From NCBI RefSeq assembly GCF_004000825.1, contig NZ_BILZ01000009.1, positions 1 to 64,000 on the forward strand: DNA of 64,000 nucleotides, written 5' to 3'. The translations under genes were made by a program, and so were the position numbers. Shown here piece by piece: positions 16,636-26,601 of the stretch. Positions within the stretch are counted from its first letter, which is position 1. Each line of letters opens with the position of its first letter. Under the pieces are notes generated by a model that was not told the DNA's origin, did not search any database, and was given only the letters and a program-made list of their open reading frames with translations. The DNA is from Paenibacillus kobensis NBRC 15729 (lineage in GTDB: Bacteria > Bacillota > Bacilli > Paenibacillales > Paenibacillaceae).

Positions 16636-18546
16636 TTATTTCGGTATTGCGGTTGCGGTGCGGTTCGCTCCTGGCTGTGCTTTCGCATCGTTCGCAACGG
16701 AAGGGAGCGACTTCACGTAGCTGTTAGACAATTTAAGCAATTCGAGGGCACGGTCGAAATCGGCCTTCGGCGGATATGGCGCCTGCTGCGGATCGCCCGG
16801 CAGCGGGTAGACGATACCATCCTTAAACTGCTCGCCCGGCACGAAAATGCTCTTATCGTTAATGAACGAGCCTGAAGGCAGATAGTACCGCTCTGGAAGC
16901 AGGTTCGCCGAATGATTGAGCAGATCCTGGCCAAAATAAATCTGATCCCGAATCGGTAGACCAGCCAGATTGGCGATGGTCGGCAAAATGTCGATCTGTC
17001 CTGCCGTCTGCGGGCTGACTTCTGGAGTTAGCGCGCCTGGTGCGACGACGAACAGCGGAATGTTAAGCATATCCGTATACGAATATTTCCGTCCTAGAAC
17101 CGATTGCAGCAGCTCGCGGTCTGTATTGTCCAGCGAATAAATCGGCAGTCCCATGTGGTCGCCGTAAATAACGAGCATCGTGTTGTCCCAAATGCCGTAT
17201 TCCTTCAGCTTGCTGATCAGAAGGCCAAGCGCCTCGTCGGTGTAATGCTGCGACTGAATGTAGTCGCCTGCGAATGTGTCCTCATATTGTGCAGGCAGCG
17301 GCAGCTTAGGCATCGATTCCGGCAAGAAATTGAACGGATGATGCGACGACATGGAGATCATGTTCGCATACACCGGCTTCCCTGTCCGGTTGATCTCGGC
17401 AATCTCTTGTACCGCCTTATCGTATAGAATCTTATCCGACGAACCGAAAGCGATCGTATCTTCGGTGCCGTACCAGCTCTTGTCGTAATAATAATCGAAG
17501 CCGAGCGCTTGATACAGCTTATCGCGGTTCCAGAACTTGACGTCGTTCGTATGGAACGTTGCGGTCAAATAACCGGCGTCCTTAAAATATTTCGGCAGCG
17601 AAGGAAGCGAATAATCGACGTATTCATCGGTCGCAGCGCCAACAGGCGGCACGTAGAACGAAGTGTTCGTCAGAAACTCGGCATCCGATGTGTTGCCCTG
17701 TCCGGCCATTTGGAACATATGGTTGAAATAAACGGCTTCTTTTTTCAACTTGTTCAAGTTCGGCGTTACTTCTTGTCCTTCGACGTTTAAGTCGATCAAA
17801 AAGTTTTGGAACGCTTCGAGCTGAATAACGATGACGTTCCGGCCTTTCGCTGCGGCGAAGAGACGCGGCTCGGCGGTCGTATCGATTCCTTTGAGCGAAT
17901 CGATCGTTTGGCGAGTTACTTCGGTTGAACCGACGGTCCGTTCCATATCGGATGTCGATACGATTTTGTACAGCTCATAATTAATAATGCCCATCTCTTC
18001 CGTCTGGCGCACCTCGTTGATGACGCCCTCGTGCTTCACGATCGTAAAGACGGATGCGGCGGCTGCGACGACAAGCAGGCCTGCCGCGATCGGACGAGAT
18101 GCTTGGACGCCCGCGATCTTGTTCCAGACGCGCGATTTGCGGCTGAACGTCAGCATCAGGCCGATCAAGACAAGATCGATGAAGATGAGCAGGAACGACG
18201 CGTGCATCAACTGGAATACGCTGCCCTTCACTTCGCCGACCTGACCGACCTGAGCTAAGGCGTGATACGTGACGATGATGCCAAAATATTTGTAATACAT
18301 AATGACTGCAAAGTAAACGCCCGTTAACAACAAGTTGACGGCTAAATATATGCCCAACTTTCGTTTGGAAGCCAGCAGTTCAATAATGGCGAAGATCGCC
18401 CACACGATCGGCAGTTCCGTTAGAAGAGGCTTCCAACTGAATACCGTATCGTAAATGACCCCCCATGACATATAGAACTTAATGATAATAAATATTGTGA
18501 ATACGAAGAACGGACTCAACAGCCATTTGCTCCAATTCCGACTCAA
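16636..18546 (-). CDS. ltaS: lipoteichoic acid synthase family protein (LtaS-type sulfatase)
   Basis: A 636-residue membrane enzyme with five N-terminal helices (to about residue 175) and an extracellular sulfatase-fold domain. The predicted nucleophile is Thr286 in GQGNTSDAEF; MISMSSHHPF and IYGDHMGLP supply metal and substrate residues. LtaS enzymes transfer glycerol phosphate from phosphatidylglycerol to build lipoteichoic acid. B. subtilis has several paralogues (LtaS, YfnI, YqgS, YvgJ), so the exact role (synthase, primase or stress form) is uncertain. The start is a TTG (18544-18546) with GGAGTGGGG upstream. The first in-frame ATG would cut into the first helix. Confidence 0.88.
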   Translation of the reverse strand: MSRNWSKWLLSPFFVFTIFIIIKFYMSWGVIYDTVFSWKPLLTELPIVWAIFAIIELLASKRKLGIYLAVNLLLTGVYFAVIMYYKYFGIIVTYHALAQVGQVGEVKGSVFQLMHASFLLIFIDLVLIGLMLTFSRKSRVWNKIAGVQASRPIAAGLLVVAAAASVFTIVKHEGVINEVRQTEEMGIINYELYKIVSTSDMERTVGSTEVTRQTIDSLKGIDTTAEPRLFAAAKGRNVIVIQLEAFQNFLIDLNVEGQEVTPNLNKLKKEAVYFNHMFQMAGQGNTSDAEFLTNTSFYVPPVGAATDEYVDYSLPSLPKYFKDAGYLTATFHTNDVKFWNRDKLYQALGFDYYYDKSWYGTEDTIAFGSSDKILYDKAVQEIAEINRTGKPVYANMISMSSHHPFNFLPESMPKLPLPAQYEDTFAGDYIQSQHYTDEALGLLISKLKEYGIWDNTMLVIYGDHMGLPIYSLDNTDRELLQSVLGRKYSYTDMLNIPLFVVAPGALTPEVSPQTAGQIDILPTIANLAGLPIRDQIYFGQDLLNHSANLLPERYYLPSGSFINDKSIFVPGEQFKDGIVYPLPGDPQQAPYPPKADFDRALELLKLSNSYVKSLPSVANDAKAQPGANRTATAIPK

Positions 18547-18769
18547 CCCGACCCCACTCCGATCTATCCGTCATCATATGTTAACCAAGTAATAAGTTTA
18601 TCGATTCACGAGACTAAATACAACTCGAATATAATGACGGTATTGCTAGCAGGTTGTGAATGGATGCAATGACTGATCGAACGACCATACTTTTCCAATG
18701 AAAACGGATAGGTTGATTATATTCGAAAGCTTCCATAAAGGCGCTAAAGTTTTGTCTAAAAATGATTCG

Positions 18770-20254
18770 TTATCCGCAATCGCAATGGAGAACAGGCTTG
18801 CGCGCGGCAAGCGTTTCGTCCAATCTGGCGGTTTCCGTTCGGCTTGGCGCCTGCAGCACGGTATCCGGCTCATGCTCGGCTTCCCACGCGATACGCAGCA
18901 TCACATCAATGAACCGGTCTAACGTTTCTTTGCTCTCGGTCTCCGTGGGCTCAATCATAATACTTTCCTCTACGATAAGGGGGAAGTAGACGGTTGGAGG
19001 ATGAAAGCCGAAGTCGAGCAGCCGTTTGGCGATGTCGAGCGTGCGGATTCCGAACGCTTTTTGCCTCGTGCCGGACAAGACGAATTCATGCTTGCAGATG
19101 CGAGGATAAGGCACGTCGTAAGCGGCGGACAGTCTGCTGAGCATATAATTGGCGTTCAGCACGGCGCATTCCGACACGCGGCGCAGGCCAGACGGGCCAT
19201 AGGAGCGGATATAGGCATAGGCGCGAAGCAAAATGCCGAAGTTGCCGTGAAACGGCTTAACACGGCCAATCGAATGGGGACGCTCGTCATCGAAGAAGTA
19301 TGTCCCGTCCGCTCGCTGGCTGATGAGCGGTGCGGGGAGAAAAGACTCGAGCAGCAATTTCACGCCGACGGGACCGGCGCCTGGACCGCCTCCGCCGTGC
19401 GGCGTGCTCATCGTCTTGTGCAGGTTGAGGTGCACGACATCGAAGCCCATGTCGCCAGGGCGGGCGATGCCCATGATCGCGTTGGCGTTCGCTCCGTCGT
19501 AATAGAGCAGGCCGCCAGCCTCGTGAACGATGGCGGCTATTTCCGCAATATGCTCCTCGAACAGGCCGAGCGTGTTCGGGTTCGTGAGCATAAGCGCGGC
19601 GGTATCGGGACCAACCGCTGCGCGCAGCGCATCAAGATCGACCAAGCCGCGCGCGTCGGATTTCAGCGTGACGGTCGTATACCCGGCAGCCGAAGCGCTT
19701 GCCGGGTTCGTGCCGTGCGATGAATCCGGCACAAGCACTTTCGTCCGCTGCTCGCCCCGGCTTTCATGATAGGCGCGAATCATCATCAGCCCGGTCCATT
19801 CGCCATGAGCGCCAGCTGCTGGCTGCAGCGATATCCGGTCCATGCCAGTTATGGCGGCTAAGTCGTTCTGCAGCGTGTAGAGCAGCTCTAATGCGCCTTG
19901 TACGGTATCTTCTTGCTGATAAGGATGAATGCCGCTGAAGCCGGGAAGCTTGGCCGCATCCTCGTTCAGCTTCGGATTGTATTTCATCGTGCATGAGCCG
20001 AGCGGGTAGAAGCCGTTATCGACGCCGAAGTTGCGGCGCGATAAGGCGGTATAGTGGCGGACGACATCGACCTCGTATACCTCGGGGAGGGAGGCTGGTT
20101 CCGTGCGAAGCAGCGCTGCTGGAATGCGCTCTTCCGGCGCCAGCTCTGGCACATCACAAGCCGGCAAGGAACAGGCGATCCGGCCGGGCCGGCTTAAGTC
20201 GAAGATGAAGGGCATGTCAACGTCCGGAAGGGGCGGTATACGGTTCGTTGTCAT
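18770..20254 (-). CDS. gcvPB: glycine dehydrogenase (decarboxylating) subunit 2
   Basis: A 494-residue PLP-binding half of the P-protein of the glycine cleavage system, which decarboxylates glycine and loads the aminomethyl group on lipoyl-GcvH. The PLP lysine lies in [36 protein letters not shown] and [12 protein letters not shown] are family signatures. Its ATG overlaps the gcvPA stop (ATGA), so the two subunits are made in step. The 222 bases between this gene and ltaS hold only AT-rich DNA and no convincing terminator. Confidence 0.95.
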   Translation of the reverse strand: MTTNRIPPLPDVDMPFIFDLSRPGRIACSLPACDVPELAPEERIPAALLRTEPASLPEVYEVDVVRHYTALSRRNFGVDNGFYPLGSCTMKYNPKLNEDAAKLPGFSGIHPYQQEDTVQGALELLYTLQNDLAAITGMDRISLQPAAGAHGEWTGLMMIRAYHESRGEQRTKVLVPDSSHGTNPASASAAGYTTVTLKSDARGLVDLDALRAAVGPDTAALMLTNPNTLGLFEEHIAEIAAIVHEAGGLLYYDGANANAIMGIARPGDMGFDVVHLNLHKTMSTPHGGGGPGAGPVGVKLLLESFLPAPLISQRADGTYFFDDERPHSIGRVKPFHGNFGILLRAYAYIRSYGPSGLRRVSECAVLNANYMLSRLSAAYDVPYPRICKHEFVLSGTRQKAFGIRTLDIAKRLLDFGFHPPTVYFPLIVEESIMIEPTETESKETLDRFIDVMLRIAWEAEHEPDTVLQAPSRTETARLDETLAARKPVLHCDCG

Positions 20255-21612
20255 TGGAATTCCCCCAGTCGTGCGACCAATCGGTCGATATCGGAGCGCG
20301 AGCGTTTCTCCGTAATGGCCAGGAGCATGTGGCCTGCAAGCTCGGGATACGATCTGCCCATATCGTAGCCGCCGATGATGTTATCGGCCATCAGCCTCCG
20401 GTTCAGGTCTGAACAGGAAACCGAGTCCGGCAGCTTGATCATAAATTCGTTGAAGAAGGGAGCGGCTGACGGTGTGCTATAGCCGGGAAGCGCAGCGATG
20501 GCGTCCGCTGCATAGTGCGCCTTGCGCATATTGAGCAGTGCTGTTTCCCGTAGGCCCTGCTTGCCCATGACGGACAAGTAGATGGCGGCGCACAAGGCAA
20601 GAAGCGCTTGGTTCGAACAAATGTTGGACGTCGCCTTCTCCCGCCGGATATGCTGCTCCCGGGCCTGAAGCGTGAGCACGAAGCCGCGTTTGCCGCTTCG
20701 GTCGACCGTCTGGCCGACGATTCGGCCGGGCATGCGGCGCATGAGCGGCTCGGATACGGCGAAGAAGCCGCAGGTCGGCCCGCCGAACGACTGCGGGATG
20801 CCTAGCGGCTGGGCGTCGCCGACGACGATGTCAGCCCCGAGCTTGCCAGGCGGCTGCAGGAGGCCGAGCGACAGCGGATTAACGCTGACGGCCAGCAGGC
20901 TGCCGCTAGCATGAGCTATCGGCTGCATCGCGGCAATATCCTCAATGCAGCCGAAGAAGTTCGGCGACTGGACGATGACGGCAGCTGTCCGGTCGTTGAC
21001 CGCCTGCTCTAGCAGGGCGTGATCGGTCGTACCCGCGGCGGAGCAAGGCACTTCCGAGACTTCGATGCCAAGCCCGCGCGCCATCGTCTGGATGACCGCC
21101 CGCGTCTCGGGATGGACGCCGCGGGAGACGGCGAGTTGGCTGCGCTTCGTTGCGCCGGCTGCGAGAAGACCCGCTTCCGCGAGCGCCGTCGAGCCGTCGT
21201 ACATGCTCGCGTTGGCGACAGACATCCCCGTCAACTCGCATATATACGATTGAAACTCGAATATGGCCTGCAGCTCGCCTTGGCTGATTTCCGGCTGATA
21301 GGGCGTATAGGCGGTATAAAATTCGGAGCGGGATATAAGATGGCCGATTACGGCCGGAATGTAGTGATCATATATGCCGGCGCCGAGAAAGCTGGCGTAT
21401 TGGGAGGCAGCCGTATTGCGAGCGGCTAACTCCTGCAGGTGAGCCCATAACGAGGGCTCATTGAGCGGCGCTGAGACCGGGAGTTCGCCGTTATACCGCA
21501 GCGAGTCCGGTATGTCGCGGAACAGCTCTTGGATATCGGCAACGCCGATCGCTTGCAGCATTTCGGCCTCGTCCTGCCCGGTCATCGGGATATAACGATG
21601 CGAGTATTGCAT
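20251..21612 (-). CDS. gcvPA: glycine dehydrogenase (decarboxylating) subunit 1
   Basis: The 453-residue partner subunit of the glycine decarboxylase. Typical segments are [48 protein letters not shown] and [15 protein letters not shown]-like [15 protein letters not shown]. An in-frame GTG at 21621 exists, but the ATG at 21612 sits 8 bases after AAGG in GGAAGGTGATTGCC, so it is preferred. The ribosome site lies inside the end of gcvT, giving tight coupling in gcvT-gcvPA-gcvPB. Confidence 0.94.
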   Translation of the reverse strand: MQYSHRYIPMTGQDEAEMLQAIGVADIQELFRDIPDSLRYNGELPVSAPLNEPSLWAHLQELAARNTAASQYASFLGAGIYDHYIPAVIGHLISRSEFYTAYTPYQPEISQGELQAIFEFQSYICELTGMSVANASMYDGSTALAEAGLLAAGATKRSQLAVSRGVHPETRAVIQTMARGLGIEVSEVPCSAAGTTDHALLEQAVNDRTAAVIVQSPNFFGCIEDIAAMQPIAHASGSLLAVSVNPLSLGLLQPPGKLGADIVVGDAQPLGIPQSFGGPTCGFFAVSEPLMRRMPGRIVGQTVDRSGKRGFVLTLQAREQHIRREKATSNICSNQALLALCAAIYLSVMGKQGLRETALLNMRKAHYAADAIAALPGYSTPSAAPFFNEFMIKLPDSVSCSDLNRRLMADNIIGGYDMGRSYPELAGHMLLAITEKRSRSDIDRLVARLGEFQ

Positions 21613-21617
21613 GGCAA

Positions 21618-22886
21618 TCACCTTCCGTCGGTTGATGGGCGGGACCGGCTGTAGAACGGCGTCGGGACGACGACCGCCCGCAGCAGCGTTCCGCGTACGT
21701 CGACCGTAAGCTCCGTGCCGATGGCGCTGCAGCTTGCGTCCAGCAGCGCCAGGCCGATGTTGCGACGCAGCGTGGGCGAATGCGTGCCGGAGGCGACGAA
21801 GCCCGCCGGAGCGCCGTCCTTAAAGACAGCGCAGCCCGCGCGGGGGATGCCGCGCTCCGTCAGCTCGATGCCGGCGAGCCGTCGGGCCGGACCTTCGTCA
21901 AGCTGGCGGAGGAGGGCGCCGCGTCCGATGAAGTCGCCCTTGTCAAACTTAACGAAGGCGCGCAGTCCCGCTTCGATCGGCGTAATCGTCTCCGACAGCT
22001 CGTGCCCGTGCAGCGGCAGCTTCGCCTCCAGCCGGAGCGTATCGCGGGCGCCGAGTCCGGCAGGCTGCAGGTCGAGCTGTTCGCCGGCCAGCAACAGCCC
22101 GGACCAGAGCGCAGGTGCATCGCCTGCGGTTGTATAGAGCTCGAATCCGTCCTCGCCGGTGTAACCGGTGCGGGAGATCAGAGCAGGTACGCCGCATACG
22201 CTGCAGGCGTATAGGAATTGGAACGGAGCGAGCTTCGCAATGGCTGCCGCTTGAGCTGGACCGTCGGTGCATGCGCTCGCGCCTGTGCCGATGCCAATCG
22301 AACGGATGAACTTGGCTGGAACGGCAACTGGGCTTCCGCTCGCGGTGTTCGGTGTGTCTTCCGTGACAGCATGACTGGCTGCGTCTGCTGTCACAGTACT
22401 GCAGGCAGCAGTTAGAACCTGCAGGGCGTTCGGCCCTTGCAGAGCCAGCAAAGCGGTCGCTTCGGTCACGTCCTCCAGCATGACATCGCCGAGCAAATGC
22501 TCGCGCAGCCATTCCAGATCGGCGGCCGTGTTCGCCGCATTCACGACGAGCAAATATTGATCCGCCGTCAGGCGGTATACCAGCAGGTCGTCAATGACTC
22601 CGCCGGCTGGATTGCACAGCATCGTATATTGGGCGCGGCCGTCTTTCAAGGAGCCGATGTCATTCGTCGTGAGACGCTGCAGATAGGTCTCTGCGAACAG
22701 TCCCGTCACGATCATGCGGCCCATGTGAGAGACGTCGAACAGCCCGGCGGCTTGCCGGACAGCATCATGCTCCTTCAGCGTGCCTGCGAATTGCACGGGA
22801 AGCTCCCATCCCGCGAAGTCTACGCACCGCGCACCTTGATGCCGGGCGTAGAGAGGATAGAGGGGCGTTCTTTTGCGCACGGCCAT
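21618..22886 (-). CDS. gcvT: aminomethyltransferase (glycine cleavage T protein) with an unusual insert
   Basis: GcvT releases ammonia and forms methylene-tetrahydrofolate from aminomethyl-GcvH. Signatures are HQGARCVDFAGWELPVQF, GLFDVSHMGR, RTGYTGEDGFELY and GLGARDTLRLEAKLPLHGHE. At 422 residues it is about 55 longer than the usual 360-370. The surplus lies near residues 163-217, between ALQGPNALQVL and LAPFQFLYACSV, and is rich in Ala, Thr and Ser. The reading frame is intact on both sides, so this is an insertion, not a frameshift. First gene of the gcvT-gcvPA-gcvPB operon. Confidence 0.93.
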   Translation of the reverse strand: MAVRKRTPLYPLYARHQGARCVDFAGWELPVQFAGTLKEHDAVRQAAGLFDVSHMGRMIVTGLFAETYLQRLTTNDIGSLKDGRAQYTMLCNPAGGVIDDLLVYRLTADQYLLVVNAANTAADLEWLREHLLGDVMLEDVTEATALLALQGPNALQVLTAACSTVTADAASHAVTEDTPNTASGSPVAVPAKFIRSIGIGTGASACTDGPAQAAAIAKLAPFQFLYACSVCGVPALISRTGYTGEDGFELYTTAGDAPALWSGLLLAGEQLDLQPAGLGARDTLRLEAKLPLHGHELSETITPIEAGLRAFVKFDKGDFIGRGALLRQLDEGPARRLAGIELTERGIPRAGCAVFKDGAPAGFVASGTHSPTLRRNIGLALLDASCSAIGTELTVDVRGTLLRAVVVPTPFYSRSRPSTDGR

Positions 22887-23030
22887 TGTGGGTCACCTCA
22901 TTCTATATCGGATGATGATAGGAATCGGGAAGGGCTATCAGCGGCTGGTCCGTCATATCAGTGATTAAGGAGCAAGAATGGCAGGACGGCAAAGTCTGTT
23001 GTATATGCATACGCGGGGAGGATGTTGAAC

Positions 23031-23429
23031 ATGAGCGAAGTAAGACCGGAAATGCGGTATACGGAGGAGCATGAATGGGCGGTGCTGACAGCCGACGGCG
23101 TGATTCGGGTTGGGATTACCGATCATGCGCAGTGTTTGCTAGGCGATATCGTGTATGTCGACCTTCCTGCCGTCGGCGCGGCTGCGGCGGCGATGCAGCC
23201 GGTCGGCACGATCGAGTCGGTGAAGACGGTGTCGGATCTGTTCAGCCCGGTCGACGGCGCGGTCGTTCGGGTCAACCAAAGCTTGCAATCCACGCCGGAA
23301 GCCGTGAACGAACAGCCTTATGATGCAGGGTGGCTTATTGAAATCCGGACAGCAGGCGATCCGAATGAGGCTATGGAACGACTGCTCACGGCGGATCAAT
23401 ACCAAAGACTGCTGGATCTGATACCTTAG
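23031..23429 (+). CDS. gcvH: glycine cleavage system H protein
   Basis: A 132-residue lipoyl carrier that shuttles the aminomethyl group between the P and T proteins. The lipoylation lysine is Lys65 in TIESVKTVSDLFSP. RYTEEHEWA and GITDHAQCLLGDIVYVDLP are family signatures. The ATG at 23031 lies 9 bases after GGGGAGG; the ATG at 23022 directly abuts that site and is unlikely. It is transcribed divergently from gcvT with 144 bases between the starts, so the system may be driven from one shared regulatory region. I could not recognise a glycine riboswitch there. Confidence 0.94.
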   Translation: MSEVRPEMRYTEEHEWAVLTADGVIRVGITDHAQCLLGDIVYVDLPAVGAAAAAMQPVGTIESVKTVSDLFSPVDGAVVRVNQSLQSTPEAVNEQPYDAGWLIEIRTAGDPNEAMERLLTADQYQRLLDLIP

Positions 23430-23542
23430 TACCATACGAATTAGCCATAATGTCATAAAATGTGGATGTAGCTCCGGTGAAGTAGGTGTATAATCTTACC
23501 TGAACTATCGGGTCGGACACGGAGGGCATCGGAGGAAACATC

Positions 23543-25606
23543 ATGATTTTATTACAGGGAACTTACAACGCAGAGGTCGTACTGTTGTCGATACTTATCG
23601 CCATTTTATCTTCTTATTCGGCGCTTAATATGGCTGGGCGCGTCTGGCAGGCGCGTGGCAAGTCCAGGTGGGGTTGGTCCATAGCCGGTGCTGTCGTGAT
23701 GGGATGCGGGATATGGTCGATGCATTTTGTCGCCATGCTGGCATTCCACTTGAACGCGCCGGTTAGCTATAACGTCGGGGCAACGGCATTATCGATGCTT
23801 GCGGGCATTTTATCTTCGTTTATCGCTTTTTATTTGACGCAGCGTGAGGATGTTCATATCGGACGGCTTGCGGTCGGCGGCATCATCATGGGAGCCGGGA
23901 TCGCAGCTATGCACTACATCGGCATGTCAGCTATTCGAATTCCAGGCGGCAAGATGAGCTACGACCCGTTCTATTGGGGATTGTCGGTCGTTGTGGCCAT
24001 CGTAGTCTCTTATGCGGCGCTGCTGCTGTTCAACCGGTTCCGGGGCGGTCTGGGCGGATTGTACATCCAGTCGTGGAAGTGGGCAGCGGCGGTCTTGATG
24101 GGACTCGCGGTATGCGGCATGCACTATACGGGGATGCTGTCCGTTTCGTTCTGGTGCGGTCCGGAGGGTCCTTTGACGGAGTCGGCTTCGGCCAACCAAT
24201 ATTTGTTGTGGGCGGTTACGCTGGCGATGGGCGTGCTGCTTTCCGTATCTTGGGCTGCGACGTATGTCGACCGGACGGTGCTTGAGCGGATGGCTTATCA
24301 GGATCAGTTAACCGGACTGCCGAACCGGTATGAGCTTGGCAGACGGTTCAACTCGTTCCTCCACCGGACGGACAGGGGCGCGGTGCTGTTCATCGATATT
24401 GATCAATTCAAGACCATTAACGATACGCTTGGCCATGACGTAGGCGATCTGCTTGTCTTGGACGCTAGCCGCCGGTTAGCCGCCATGTCCAATGACGGGA
24501 TCATGGTATTCCGAATTGGAGGCGACGAATTTCTGCTGCTTGCGGAAGGCATCGACCGGGACAAAGCCGAGCAATTGGCGCAACGGCTGCTGACGCGGAT
24601 CAGCCAGCCGTTCTATATTGACGGCAATGAGCTGTTCGTGTCTTGCAGCATCGGAATTGCGATGTATCCGGAGCATGGGAACGACCACGCGGCGCTGCTC
24701 CGGACGTCCGACACGGCGCTGTACGAAGCGAAGAACGGCGGGAGGAACCGCTACCAGCTGTTCAACCCGGAGATTCAGCAACGGCAGCTTCGGCGCATGC
24801 AGTTGGAGAACGATTTGCGCAGCGCGATGGAATATGGCGGACAGTTCAGCGTACACTACCAGCCCAAATGGGATACGCAGCTCGCTCGTCCGGTCGGCTT
24901 CGAGGCGCTGGTCAGATGGAAGCATCCGAAGCTTGGCTTCGTGTCGCCGGCCGAGTTTATTCCTATCGCCGAGGAGACGGGGCTTATCGTCGGGCTGTCC
25001 CGCTTCGTTCTGCGTCAAGCGTGCTGGGACTGCATGCAGTGGGAGAAGGCGGGATACGGGCAATTGACCGTCTCGGTGAATACGTCGGTCCGTCTGTTCG
25101 ACAGCCAGAACTTATTCGACATGGTCGAAGAGAGCTTGCTCGACTTCGGACTGGCGCCGGAGCGGCTGGAGCTCGAAATCACGGAAACGATCGTCATTCA
25201 CGATATGGATGAAGTCATCCGACAATTGAACCGGCTGCGGGATCTTGGCGTCAAAGTGTCGATGGACGACTTCGGCTCGGGTTACTCGTCGCTCGGCTCG
25301 CTGGACCGTATTCCGCTCGATGCCGTCAAAATCGACCGGATGTTCATCAGCCAGAGCCACATTCCTTCCAAGAGGGCGATCATCAAAACGATCGTCACGC
25401 TGGCGCAGCAGCTCGGGCTCGACAGTGTAGCGGAAGGCGTCGAGGACTTGGACCAGGTCAAACTATTGAACGAAGCAGGCTGCACCATTATCCAGGGCTA
25501 TTATTTCGGCCGCCCGATGAGTATGGATCAGCTGCTCTCTTACTTGCATGACCTCCGCTTGCTGCCATCGGATATGGAAGCGGCGGCAGGGTTGGAATCG
25601 GAATAA
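23543..25606 (+). CDS. MHYT-GGDEF-EAL membrane protein (c-di-GMP turnover)
   Basis: A 687-residue protein. Residues 1-240 hold seven helices with three MHYT-type motifs (WSMHFVAML, AAMHYIGMS, CGMHYTGML), a domain proposed to bind copper and sense diatomic gases or redox state. The GGDEF domain is intact (RIGGDEFLLL near 325). The EAL domain has FEALVRWKHP near 453, EITETI, MDDFGSGYSS, KIDRMF, AEGVED and QGYYFG. The layout resembles B. subtilis YkoW (DgcW). No RxxD inhibitory site is visible before GGDEF. GGAGGAAACATC precedes the ATG. It is followed by a terminator. Confidence 0.92.
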   Translation: MILLQGTYNAEVVLLSILIAILSSYSALNMAGRVWQARGKSRWGWSIAGAVVMGCGIWSMHFVAMLAFHLNAPVSYNVGATALSMLAGILSSFIAFYLTQREDVHIGRLAVGGIIMGAGIAAMHYIGMSAIRIPGGKMSYDPFYWGLSVVVAIVVSYAALLLFNRFRGGLGGLYIQSWKWAAAVLMGLAVCGMHYTGMLSVSFWCGPEGPLTESASANQYLLWAVTLAMGVLLSVSWAATYVDRTVLERMAYQDQLTGLPNRYELGRRFNSFLHRTDRGAVLFIDIDQFKTINDTLGHDVGDLLVLDASRRLAAMSNDGIMVFRIGGDEFLLLAEGIDRDKAEQLAQRLLTRISQPFYIDGNELFVSCSIGIAMYPEHGNDHAALLRTSDTALYEAKNGGRNRYQLFNPEIQQRQLRRMQLENDLRSAMEYGGQFSVHYQPKWDTQLARPVGFEALVRWKHPKLGFVSPAEFIPIAEETGLIVGLSRFVLRQACWDCMQWEKAGYGQLTVSVNTSVRLFDSQNLFDMVEESLLDFGLAPERLELEITETIVIHDMDEVIRQLNRLRDLGVKVSMDDFGSGYSSLGSLDRIPLDAVKIDRMFISQSHIPSKRAIIKTIVTLAQQLGLDSVAEGVEDLDQVKLLNEAGCTIIQGYYFGRPMSMDQLLSYLHDLRLLPSDMEAAAGLESE

Positions 25607-25614
25607 AGGAATAG

Positions 25615-25674
25615 AGCGTTTCGCATTGCGTACTCATTCGATTGCCGGATGGGGCGCGGGCGAAACGCTTTTTA
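25615..25674 (+). terminator. probable terminator after the MHYT-GGDEF-EAL gene
   Basis: AGCGTTTCGC and GCGAAACGCT form a 10-bp stem around a loop of about 35 bases, followed by TTTTT. The long loop lowers confidence. Confidence 0.65.
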
Positions 25675-25706
25675 ATTGGCGGGCAGAGGCGGGGGGCAGC
25701 GGCTGA

Positions 25707-25784
25707 TAAGAGACCTTCGGGGACTCTTAATGACTGGAATGGCGGGAGAACGGCGGATGAAGAGACCTTTGGAGTTACTTAATT
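25707..25784. repeat. 78-bp direct repeat, copy 1
   Basis: It matches 25873-25950 at 76 of 78 positions. It begins AAGAGACCTTCGGGGACTCTT, which can fold with a C(UUCG)G tetraloop, and ends with a related AAGAGACCTTTGGAGTTACTT. No coding potential was seen in the 25675-26146 spacer. Confidence 0.85.
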
Positions 25785-25872
25785 GATTGGCGCGTGGTGT
25801 AACAACAATTAAGCCCCCAGAAAGGACTCTTAATGCTCAGCAATAGGCGAAAGTAGCGGTCGAATGAGCGGG

Positions 25873-25950
25873 TAAGAGACCTTCGGGGACTCTTAATGAC
25901 TGGAATGGTGGGAGAACGGAGGATGAAGAGACCTTTGGAGTTACTTAATT
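25873..25950. repeat. 78-bp direct repeat, copy 2
   Basis: Second copy, 166 bases downstream of the first, differing by C to T in GGCGGG and C to A in CGGCGG. A partial GGACTCTTAATG lies between the copies. Downstream, 26040-26130 holds short loose repeats of GAAACAATGA and CTGTAAAACAACGATC. Confidence 0.85.
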
Positions 25951-26146
25951 CATTTGCCCGCCATGCAGATAGATAGGCAATTCGAACAAAGAGGGAGATA
26001 ATACTAGCTTTCTGACGGTATGACCTATAAAATGGAAGTGTGTAATTTTGAAACAGTGTTTCGCTTAATGAAACAATGAATGGTGAAACAATGACCTGTA
26101 AACCAACGATCTGTAAAACAACGATCCGAATGAGGAGGGCATCTGC

Positions 26147-26527
26147 ATGACATTCCATTATCATGGCATTGACCACGTCCAATTAGCTGCACCAGCAGGC
26201 CGCGAGGAGGAGGCGCGAAGCTTTTTCACCGGGCTGCTAGGCTGGAAGGAAATTCCGAAGCCCGAAAGCTTGCGCAAGCGCGGCGGCGTATGGTTTCAAT
26301 GCGGCACGCATCAGGTTCATATAGGCGTCCAAAACGATTTTGTGCCGGCGAAGAAAGCGCATCCTGCTTTTCATGTGAGCGGCATTGCACAGCTGCGCGT
26401 TCACCTTGCCGACAACAACGTTGTAATCATTGACGATGAAGTGCGCGCCGAAGAGGGAGTCAGACGATTTTTTACCCAGGACCCTTTCGGCAACCGCATT
26501 GAGTTTCTCGAATGGCTCGAAACCTAA
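26147..26527 (+). CDS. VOC/glyoxalase superfamily protein
   Basis: A 126-residue single-module vicinal-oxygen-chelate protein. The fold is seen in GIDHVQLAAP (first metal histidine), FFTGLLGWKEIPKP, and the C-terminal QDPFGNRIEFLEW (final metal glutamate). Such proteins include glyoxalases, dioxygenases and antibiotic-binding proteins; the substrate cannot be deduced. GAGGAGGG precedes the ATG. It stands between a repeat-rich spacer and an ABC exporter pair 74 bases downstream. That could mean a shared resistance role, but this is weak inference. Confidence 0.85.
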   Translation: MTFHYHGIDHVQLAAPAGREEEARSFFTGLLGWKEIPKPESLRKRGGVWFQCGTHQVHIGVQNDFVPAKKAHPAFHVSGIAQLRVHLADNNVVIIDDEVRAEEGVRRFFTQDPFGNRIEFLEWLET

Positions 26528-26601
26528 TCAGCGGCCTCGCATCATAAGGTAAAGGGTCGAGCTTCACACGGACACCACATCACGATGAACGGAGGGAGTG
26601 T

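Noticed and set aside
22887-23030. Glycine riboswitch upstream of gcvH
   Set aside because: Only short GGAGCAA-like and GGCAAA-like pieces match; the conserved aptamer core and tandem layout are absent by eye.
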